64,000 nt of DNA from an uncultured Bacteroidales bacterium (GTDB lineage: Bacteria; Bacteroidota; Bacteroidia; Bacteroidales; UBA932), in NCBI GenBank assembly GCA_900544815.1, contig UQWT01000002.1, positions 12,766-76,765 of the forward strand, written 5' to 3'. The position numbers were made by a program, and so were the translations under genes. Shown in pieces: positions 57,669-64,000 of this stretch; within the stretch, counting starts at the first letter, position 1; each line of letters starts with the position of its first letter. The notes below the pieces were generated by a model. The model saw nothing but the letters and a program-made list of their open reading frames with translations. It was not told where the DNA came from and made no database searches.

Positions 57669-59801
57669 ATGGACAGACGGTACATAAAATCCATAGCTGA
57701 TAAACTTAGTATTAAAGAGTGGCAGGTTGAGCACACAATAGAACTTTTGGAGGAGGGGGCAACAGTTCCCTTTATAAGCAGGTATAGAAAGGAACGTACC
57801 GGACGTTTAGATGAGGTTCAGGTTATAGAGATAAAATATGAATGGAACAGATTTACGGAGCTTGACAAGCGCAAGGAGTATGTACTAAAATCTATATTGG
57901 AACAGGAGAGACTCACCAAGGAATTGGAGGAGAAGATCAACGACTGTTTATATATATATACATTGGAAGACATATACCTTCCGTTCAAACCTAAACGCAG
58001 AACAAAAGCTGCAATAGCTAAGGAGAAAGGGCTGGAGCCGTTGGCAGACCTTATGCTAACACTCAATATCCCAAACTTTAAACAGAGGGTAGAGAGTTTT
58101 GTGAGCAACGATGTACCAACAACGGAGGATGTGCTTTCCGGTGCAAAAGATATAATAGCGGAGAAAATCTCCGAAAATATGGATATTCGTAAGGAGCTTA
58201 GGGACTTCTATAATAAAAAAGCAATTCTTAACAGCAAGTTAATAAAGGGTAAGGAGGAGGAGGGAGAGAAATATCAGAACTATTTCTCTTATAGCGGTGA
58301 CATAGCAAAAATGCCTTCGTACAGGCTTTTGGCAATCCTTAGAGGTGCAGAGGAGGGCTTTTTAAAGATATCGTTAACTTGTGATAGCGATATCTGCAAG
58401 AAGATTATAAACAGAATCCTTTACAAAGGCGGCAGATGCAGCAGCTTTGAACTCTTCAAGCAGATAGATGAGGCGGCAGATGACTCGTATAAAAGACTTC
58501 TTCATCCGTCAATAGAGAATGAGACAATAAAAACAGCAAAAGAGCTAGCAGATATAGAATCTGTAAAGGTCTTTGGGGAGAACCTCAGACAGTTACTTTT
58601 AGCCGCCCCTGTAGGGCAAAAACGAACATTAGCCATAGACCCCGGTTTTAGGACAGGTTGCAAGGTTGTGTGCCTCAATGAAAACGGAGACCTTGTCCAT
58701 AATGATACCATATACCCGCATCCACCTGTAAATGAAAAGGTAATGGCAATGAAAAAGATATCCAATATGATAGAATCATATAAAATAGAGGTTATTGCCA
58801 TAGGTAACTGTACCGCAAGTCGTGAGACAGAGGCATTTATAAAGAGACTCTCTCTTCCGCAGGGCATAAAGGTATATTCCGTAAGCGAAGACGGTGCATC
58901 AATTTACTCTGCATCTGCAGTTGCACGCGAAGAATTTCCGGATTATGATGTTACCGTAAGAGGTGCGGTTTCCATAGGTCGAAGACTAATGGATCCGTTG
59001 GCAGAGTTGGTAAAGATAGATCCAAAGTCGCTTGGAATAGGGCAGTATCAGCACGATGTAGACCAAACGCTGCTTAAAGAAAAATTAGATGATGTGGTTG
59101 AGAGCTGTGTAAACTCCGTTGGCGTAAATCTGAATACTGCCAGCAAGCACCTACTTTCGTATGTTTCAGGAATTGGCCCTGTCCTTGCCCGGAATATAGT
59201 AGACTACAGAACAGAAAACGGTGGTTTTGCTTCCCGACAAGACCTTCTTAAAGTAAAACGTCTTGGACCTAAAGTGTTTGAGCAGGCTGCAGGATTTCTA
59301 AGGATTCCCGGCGCAGGGAACCCATTAGACAACTCTGCCGTGCATCCGGAAAGATATGCACTTGTTGAGAGGATGGCTAAAGATTGCGGACTCTCGTTAA
59401 GCGAGATAGTGGGCAATAAGGAGATAGCGGATTCCATAGATGCAAACAGGTACGTAACGGATGAGGTGGGAATTCCAACAATAAACGATATAAAGAATGA
59501 ACTTGCCAAACCGGGACGTGACCCGCGTGCAAATGTAAAGGTACTTGAGTTTGCATCTGACATTCACACCATTGAGGACCTTAAGGTTGGGATGGAGCTG
59601 CCCGGTATAATAACCAATATTACAAATTTTGGTGCTTTTGTAGATTTTGGCATAAAGCAGAACGGGCTTGTGCATATATCCCAGCTTTCGGACAAACGTG
59701 TAACTGATCCCACGCAAGTTGTAAAACTGCACCAACATGTTATGGTTAAGGTGTTGGATGTAGACCTAAAGCGACTCCGTGTTAACCTAAGATTGTTGTA
59801 A
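57669..59801 (+). CDS. tex: Tex-type transcription accessory protein
   Basis: 710 residues: N-terminal helical Tex domain with ATVPFISRYRKERTGRLDEVQ, YqgF-like nuclease fold (LAIDPGFRTGCKVV), tandem HhH motifs (ISGIGPVLARNIVDYR-like, YVSGIGPVLARNIV) and a C-terminal S1 RNA-binding domain (GIITNITNFGAFVDFGIKQN). It binds RNA and affects transcription and stress survival. The 11-mer lies at 59230-59240 within HhH codons (ASRQ). A hexamer hairpin follows directly. Confidence 0.95.
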   Translation: MDRRYIKSIADKLSIKEWQVEHTIELLEEGATVPFISRYRKERTGRLDEVQVIEIKYEWNRFTELDKRKEYVLKSILEQERLTKELEEKINDCLYIYTLEDIYLPFKPKRRTKAAIAKEKGLEPLADLMLTLNIPNFKQRVESFVSNDVPTTEDVLSGAKDIIAEKISENMDIRKELRDFYNKKAILNSKLIKGKEEEGEKYQNYFSYSGDIAKMPSYRLLAILRGAEEGFLKISLTCDSDICKKIINRILYKGGRCSSFELFKQIDEAADDSYKRLLHPSIENETIKTAKELADIESVKVFGENLRQLLLAAPVGQKRTLAIDPGFRTGCKVVCLNENGDLVHNDTIYPHPPVNEKVMAMKKISNMIESYKIEVIAIGNCTASRETEAFIKRLSLPQGIKVYSVSEDGASIYSASAVAREEFPDYDVTVRGAVSIGRRLMDPLAELVKIDPKSLGIGQYQHDVDQTLLKEKLDDVVESCVNSVGVNLNTASKHLLSYVSGIGPVLARNIVDYRTENGGFASRQDLLKVKRLGPKVFEQAAGFLRIPGAGNPLDNSAVHPERYALVERMAKDCGLSLSEIVGNKEIADSIDANRYVTDEVGIPTINDIKNELAKPGRDPRANVKVLEFASDIHTIEDLKVGMELPGIITNITNFGAFVDFGIKQNGLVHISQLSDKRVTDPTQVVKLHQHVMVKVLDVDLKRLRVNLRLL

Positions 59802-59807
59802 TGATTG

Positions 59808-59863
59808 GCTTTGGCGTTGGCTTTGGCTATCAAAATTAAATTAGCTAAAGCTAAGGCCAAAGC
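59808..59863. repeat. Hexamer-repeat hairpin between convergent genes
   Basis: Left arm 59808-59829 and right arm 59842-59863 are 22 bases each and pair at 19 of 22 positions around a 12-base loop. Both arms are built of the genome's hexamers (GCTTTGGCGTTGGC / GCTAAGGCCAAAGC). It stands where a bidirectional terminator is expected, between tex and the DMT gene, and is the clearest case of the arrays acting as hairpin arms. Confidence 0.85.
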
Positions 59864-59872
59864 AAAAGCAGA

Positions 59873-60787
59873 TTATATTGTATGGCTTTTGGGTGAGTAT
59901 TGTGCAAGAGCAACACCTATAATAACCACAGCGATTCCTGCTATCCTGTGCCACGTGATACTCTCCTGCCCAATAGCCGCTGCTGCCAATGCAGAGATGC
60001 CGGGGATGAGAGTAGAGAAGATATTTGCTTTTGTAATACCCAAACCTCTGATTGCATTTATCCATAGCACAAAAGCAACGCATGAACACAAAACAGCAAG
60101 AGATAGAAGCGGGTAAAAAACTTTAAATGAGAAAAAGTTACCACCTAACCCCTCTATACCTCCTGCAAAAAGGAACAGCGGAAGAAAGAAAGCAGCTCCT
60201 ACTCCAAACTGCCATGTTGCTATTGTATAGTTGTTGTAACTGTCTGCAACCCTCTTTACAACTGTGCCGTAACCGGTAGCTCCTATTACCGCCACAAACA
60301 GAAGGGCAAGCCCATAAAGATGATCTACAGATATATCTCCTTTTTCAAAAGCAACCAAAGCTATTCCGGGGAGTGTTATTATTATACCGGCAATCTTATA
60401 CAGAGTGAACGGTATTTTATAGAAAATTCTCTCGGAGATTATGCAGAAAACAGGTATGGTGGCAATAATTACTGCGCTTATAGTTGCTGAGTTAGTTGCA
60501 ATCATACCATATGATTCACCAATAAAATAGATGAACGGCTCAAAGAACGCCATTAGGATTAACCATTTGATATCCTGTTTTTTTACTTTTTGCAGCTTGC
60601 CGGCAAGCGAACAGAAGATGTATAGAATGACAGTTGCCGTAAACAGCCTTATAAATAGAAATGTAAAGACAGGAATGTTTTCATTGATTATCTCTTTCGT
60701 CCATACAAATGAGAGACCCCATAGAATTATTGCTATTATTGCACTCGGGTATTTTCCAACAGTCTTATTGTTAGTAGTGTGGTTCAT
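59873..60787 (-). CDS. EamA/DMT-superfamily transporter
   Basis: 304 residues with ten predicted transmembrane helices in two EamA halves: IIAIILWGLSFVWTKEII at the first helix and ANIFSTLIPGISALAAAAIG late in the second half. It is an inner-membrane exporter of unknown substrate. It starts 8 bases after the dihydroorotase stop, so the minus-strand run 62938 to 59873 may be one operon. Confidence 0.87.
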   Translation of the reverse strand: MNHTTNNKTVGKYPSAIIAIILWGLSFVWTKEIINENIPVFTFLFIRLFTATVILYIFCSLAGKLQKVKKQDIKWLILMAFFEPFIYFIGESYGMIATNSATISAVIIATIPVFCIISERIFYKIPFTLYKIAGIIITLPGIALVAFEKGDISVDHLYGLALLFVAVIGATGYGTVVKRVADSYNNYTIATWQFGVGAAFFLPLFLFAGGIEGLGGNFFSFKVFYPLLSLAVLCSCVAFVLWINAIRGLGITKANIFSTLIPGISALAAAAIGQESITWHRIAGIAVVIIGVALAQYSPKSHTI

Positions 60788-60795
60788 AGTTCAGT

Positions 60796-62166
60796 TTAAA
60801 TTCTGTTAAATTCCAACGGCATTGCATTGCAGCATCCGGTAATCTTTCCATCTTTAGCAGCAACCACTCCGTTTACAATTGTATATTTAATACTTGTGGA
60901 GAAGTTTATATCAGCAAAAGGAGACCATCCGCACTTGTAGGCCGGATATTTGGTAGAGGTTTTGTCGGGAAGATTAATATCTGCAATTAAAAGGTCTGCA
61001 AAGTAGCCCTCCTTTATTGCACCTCTCCTACTTATTCCAAAATTTTCTGCCGGTCCCAGGCTCATTACTGCAGGAATATCCTCAATCTTAAAGATACCCT
61101 GCTTTACAAGCTCCATCATCAGCTGGAACGAGTGTTGTACCAAAGGCAACCCGCTTGGGGTATTAAGGTAATCATGCTCTTTTTCCATTAATAGGTGAGG
61201 GGCGTGGTCTGTTGCCACAACCTTTATGATACCATCCTTTACAGCCTCTCTAAGAGCCAGCATATCCGGTTCATCCTTTATTGCAGGATTGCATTTTATC
61301 TTGCTGCCCATCTTCTCGTAATCTTTGCTGTTAAAATAGAGGTAATGGACGCATATCTCTCCTGTTATATTCTTGTAACCATCTGATATGGCATCTGTTA
61401 TCATCTTTATCTCCTCGGCTGTGCTTATGTGCAGTATGTGAAGTCTGGTTCCAAATCTTTTTGCCAATTCAATGGCTTTTGACGTGCTTTTTATACATGC
61501 TTCCCTGCTTCTTATTAAAGGATGTGCAGAGAACGGTATCTCTTTACCTGTGTATAACTCTTTGTAATATTGCAAGTTGGCTTTAATTGTAGCCTCGTCT
61601 TCACAGTGGGTGGCAACTAAAACCGGAGACTTTGCAAATATCTCTTCCAAGGCTATGTCATTATCTACAAGCATATTACCGGTTGACGAACCCATAAAAA
61701 CCTTTACCCCGCAGATGCGTTTTTTATCAACTGCGAGTATTTCATTTAAATTGTCGTTTGTGGCGCCAAGGTAAAATGAATAATTGGCATAGGAATCTTT
61801 TTCCGCTATCTTTAACTTATGCTCTATGGCATCATTGGATGTGGCCGGCGGATTATTATTGGGCATATCCATAAAGGATGTGACTCCGCCCAATACCGCA
61901 GCCCTGCTCTCTGAGTATATTGTGGCTTTTGCTATTGCGCCCGGCTCTCTAAAATGGACTTGGTCATCTATCACGCCCGGAAATATGTGTAGTCCGGTGG
62001 CATCTATTACCTCAAAGCCATTGGAGATATCCAAATTTGATTTTTTGTCGGGAAGATTAGAATAATCTGTAATACTCTTAATCCTGCCATCTTCAACCTT
62101 TATATCACCTTTGAACTGCCGCTTGGGGGTAACTATTGTGCCCCCTTTGATTAACAGATTACTCAT
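60796..62166 (-). CDS. pyrC: Dihydroorotase (class I)
   Basis: 456 residues of the amidohydrolase barrel. Metal-ligand motifs HIFPGVIDDQVHFREPG, ATHCED, LHILHIST, and ATDHAPH are intact. It closes carbamoyl aspartate to dihydroorotate in pyrimidine synthesis. The two copies of the 11-mer (60962-60972, 62045-62055) both fall on LPDK codons, at positions not conserved for catalysis. It is 16 bases downstream of the glycosyltransferase gene. Confidence 0.93.
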   Translation of the reverse strand: MSNLLIKGGTIVTPKRQFKGDIKVEDGRIKSITDYSNLPDKKSNLDISNGFEVIDATGLHIFPGVIDDQVHFREPGAIAKATIYSESRAAVLGGVTSFMDMPNNNPPATSNDAIEHKLKIAEKDSYANYSFYLGATNDNLNEILAVDKKRICGVKVFMGSSTGNMLVDNDIALEEIFAKSPVLVATHCEDEATIKANLQYYKELYTGKEIPFSAHPLIRSREACIKSTSKAIELAKRFGTRLHILHISTAEEIKMITDAISDGYKNITGEICVHYLYFNSKDYEKMGSKIKCNPAIKDEPDMLALREAVKDGIIKVVATDHAPHLLMEKEHDYLNTPSGLPLVQHSFQLMMELVKQGIFKIEDIPAVMSLGPAENFGISRRGAIKEGYFADLLIADINLPDKTSTKYPAYKCGWSPFADINFSTSIKYTIVNGVVAAKDGKITGCCNAMPLEFNRI

Positions 62167-62182
62167 ACTATCAAAATTTTAT

Positions 62183-62938
62183 CTATTGATTTGCAGCACT
62201 GCTTACAGTCTTGCGCGGCCTGAACTTCCTAAACCTCATCTTAAGCACCCCCCAAAAGGCCTCTCCAAAAATTCCAGAACTCATCTTTGACGTACCCTCT
62301 GTTCTGTCTGCAAATATAATAGGGACCTCTTTAATCTTGAATCCAAGCTTGTATGCCGTGTATTTCATCTCAATCTGAAAACCGTAACCCTTCATCTTTA
62401 CGTTAGACAAGTCTATGGTTTCCAATACTTTTCTGCTGTAACATACAAATCCTGCAGTGCAGTCATACACCTTCATCCTAAGCACGGTCCTAACGTATGC
62501 CGATGCATAATATGACATTATCACTCTTCCTATAGGCCAGTTGATTACGCTAATGCCGTTGCAGTACCTTGACCCGATTGCCACATCTGCACCCCCTTTT
62601 GCGCAGGCCTCGTAAAGTTTGGGCAGATCGTTGGGATTATGGGAAAAGTCTGCATCCATCTCGGTTACATAGTCGTAGCCGTTGTCTATGGCCCATTGGA
62701 AACCTGTAAGGTAGGCAGTTCCAAGTCCCAGTTTACCGCTCCTCTCTATAATAAAGAGACGCTCCCTATTTTCCATAATGAGGCGTTTGACAATCTCTGC
62801 AGTCCCATCCGGAGACCCATCATCTATGATAAGTACGTTGAAACCATCCGGCAGGCCAAGCACTGCATCAATGATTTTCTCAATATTCTCCTTTTCATTA
62901 TAGGTGGGGATAATAACTAATTTCTTATCTGTATGCAT
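62183..62938 (-). CDS. GT2 polyprenyl-phosphate hexosyltransferase (dolichyl-phosphate mannose synthase-like)
   Basis: 251 residues, GT-A fold: VIIPTYNEKENIEKIIDAVL, LIIDDGSPDGTAEIV, and DADFSHNPNDLPKL (metal-binding DXD region) as in DPM1-type enzymes without a C-terminal membrane domain. It moves mannose or a related sugar from GDP or UDP to a polyprenyl phosphate at the inner membrane. The ArnT-like GT-C enzyme in this window uses such donors. Confidence 0.92.
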   Translation of the reverse strand: MHTDKKLVIIPTYNEKENIEKIIDAVLGLPDGFNVLIIDDGSPDGTAEIVKRLIMENRERLFIIERSGKLGLGTAYLTGFQWAIDNGYDYVTEMDADFSHNPNDLPKLYEACAKGGADVAIGSRYCNGISVINWPIGRVIMSYYASAYVRTVLRMKVYDCTAGFVCYSRKVLETIDLSNVKMKGYGFQIEMKYTAYKLGFKIKEVPIIFADRTEGTSKMSSGIFGEAFWGVLKMRFRKFRPRKTVSSAANQ

Positions 62939-62944
62939 CTCTCG

Positions 62945-63136
62945 TTAATTGGAATTTATGACAAAGATAGTTCTTTTTAGGTAATTATTTTCTTCCCGAC
63001 AAAACTCGTTATGGAATTTGGTGATAAATTCATACCTAAGAAGGGGTTCTCCGCCGCCAAAAGTAACCCCGCCACCTGTAGCCAAAAAATACAGGTTATC
63101 CTTCATAAGTATGCCAAGAAGTTCTTTTGGGGTCAT
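62945..63136 (-). pseudogene. Fragment of a radical-SAM glycyl-radical-enzyme activase
   Basis: 63 codons with MTPKELLGILMKDNLYFLA and the family signature GGGVTFGGGEPLL (SAM-binding GGEP). The N-terminal cluster cysteines (CX3CX2C) and the C-terminal half of the barrel are both missing. The frame is open a little upstream (QCFNTEPATV). It cannot be an active enzyme. Confidence 0.7.
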
Positions 63137-63387
63137 TACGGTTGCCGGTTCTGTATTAAAACATTGCGGATTAATACAATACCTGCAATGCGTATAACTT
63201 CTCCCATCCGTTTGCGGAGGGATAACTCAGATTCTATATACTTAACCTCTGCCTCACAAGCGGGACATGTACCGTTGCAGCCCCCTTTATGATTACATTC
63301 TCGTGGCTCGTAGCAAATGTTATTAGCCTCTGCAATACTTTTCCTTACAGACTTTAAAGTTTCACATATTTTTCTCCCTCTATTCAT
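63136..63387 (-). pseudogene. Small Cys-rich protein gene fused to deletion junction
   Basis: The first about 68 residues (MNRGRKICETLKSVRKSIAE, then CNHKGGCNGTCPACEAEVKYIESEL) match a small Bacteroidota protein of unknown role with a CX5CX3CX2C pattern. The end (IAGIVLIRNVLIQNRQP) departs from what I expect and meets the activase fragment at the one-base overlap 63136. I infer that a deletion joined two neighbouring genes and removed the tail of this one and the front of the next. The cysteine part may still be made. Confidence 0.55.
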
Positions 63388-63650
63388 GCTATCAAAATTT
63401 TAACATTTAATAATAAGTTGAAAGTACCCATTTTCAGTTGGCAGGAGTTATATCTCCGGCGTATGTTGCATACAAAAATTATACTATATCAAAAGAGCAT
63501 ATATATGTGGTATCTGCTGTGTTTGGATTGTGTTTGGGTGATGTGGATTTATTTAATTTACTATTTTGAAAAAATATCATTTTTTTTTGTTGAAACACAG
63601 AGATATACGTTTTTAATATGGACAAATGAACTAAAATTTTTTAAAAAATA

Positions 63651-63681
63651 TTTGGAGGTAAATAAAAAATGTCTACCTTTG
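63651..63681 (+). promoter_or_regulatory. rRNA operon promoter
   Basis: TTTG (63651-63654), 19 bases, TACCTTTG (63674-63681): a full match to the Bacteroidota -33/-7 consensus. Start about 63688 gives a leader of about 240 bases before 16S. Nothing protein-coding is supported in 63388-63930; the upstream part is AT-rich, as an UP-type region would be. Confidence 0.85.
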
Positions 63682-63930
63682 CAATCCCTTTGAGAAACGG
63701 ACGGGGCGCGGGGATGAAGGAAAGAGAGTAAAAAATGTTTCGTTTTAGGGATAGTTCATTGAAAAGATTAAAGACAAGCAGCATATTGAAAGATATGCGC
63801 TGTAAAGATAAAAATACAGCAAAGAGCGTAAATTCCTTTAGATGCAGTATATTTTGGAAGAGATGTATTGTATAAGAAAAAAATAGGAAGAGTTACAGGA
63901 CAGAGCTAAGGAATTGTAAAAAGATATATA

Positions 63931-64000
63931 CAATGAAGAGTTTGATCCTGGCTCAGGATGAACGCTAGCGGCAGGCTTAACACATGCAAGTCGAGGGGCA
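63931..64000 (+). rRNA. 16S rRNA, 5' end (continues beyond window)
   Basis: Starts near CAATGAAGAGTTTGATCCTG and continues GAACGCTAGCGGCAGGC, the 16S 5' domain with the AGCGGCAGGC form typical of Bacteroidales. The exact 5' end is uncertain by a few bases. Confidence 0.97.

Noticed and set aside
63418..63693. Open frame of 91 codons before the rRNA operon
   Set aside because: Very AT-rich, with no signal of coding, and it contains the rRNA promoter.
1..64000. CRISPR array, prophage, restriction system or secondary-metabolite cluster
   Set aside because: No spaced direct repeats of CRISPR size and none of the expected genes were seen.

Overview
The window comes from a chromosome of the order Bacteroidales (phylum Bacteroidota). 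The 3' edge carries the 5' end of a 16S rRNA gene of Bacteroidales type. Several genes have the Bacteroidota promoter (-33 TTTG, -7 TAnnTTTG) in place of E. coli-type boxes, and Shine-Dalgarno sequences are mostly absent. Marker families include S46 dipeptidyl-peptidase, DUF4468, DUF3575, the short primary sigma factor and an EFR1-type flavodoxin-ferredoxin. I cannot name the genus from sequence alone.

Layout: 1-848 is the 3' part of a PIN-PhoH ATPase gene. 890-8190 is an accessory stretch with a DUF4468/flavin-reductase fusion, repeat arrays, IS remnants, a 5'-truncated DUF4143 ATPase, a large palindrome and a GC-richer pair encoding a Sel1-repeat protein and an envelope protein. 8194-14956 is a surface-glycan nucleotide-sugar cluster: UDP-diacetamido-glucuronate enzymes plus rmlA, rmlC, rmlD and rmlB. 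15080-20474 holds envelope proteins, a drug/metabolite exporter, an ArnT-like glycosyltransferase and the EFR1 protein. 20884-23605 is cydAB. 24015-25364 is a fatty-acid transporter gene interrupted by an amber codon. 25605-37570 has ogt, tRNA-Lys, an orphan gene, clpC, gyrA, a TPR protein, an AI-2E exporter, DPP11 and an RRM protein. 37702-44366 has a short comEC, a lipid kinase and ackA-ptb-buk-yhiN. 44356-62938 is mostly housekeeping: exonuclease, dnaN, rpoD, dcp, an AGCS transporter, argS, a YgiQ protein, a ClC channel, tex, a dihydroorotase and a dolichyl-phosphate-mannose-synthase-like glycosyltransferase. 62945-63387 is a deletion scar of a radical-SAM locus, followed by the rRNA promoter.

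Functionally this looks like a gut or oral type anaerobe or nanaerobe. It has cytochrome bd for trace oxygen, acetate and butyrate kinases for substrate-level ATP, periplasmic peptidases (DPP11, Dcp) and amino-acid uptake, and a complex surface polysaccharide.

The most striking unexplained signals are at DNA level. (1) An 11-mer, TTGTCGGGAAG, occurs 12 times exactly, with at least 8 one-mismatch copies, on both strands, inside genes in several reading frames and between genes; chance expectation is about 0.03. (2) A family of degenerate hexamer arrays (GCCAAM/GCYAAM and the reverse complement) sits between genes, often as the arms of a hairpin and with TATAG-rich runs. It has also entered at least two genes in frame, where it encodes Asn-Ala or Gly-Val repeats, once as the linker joining two domains that are normally separate proteins.
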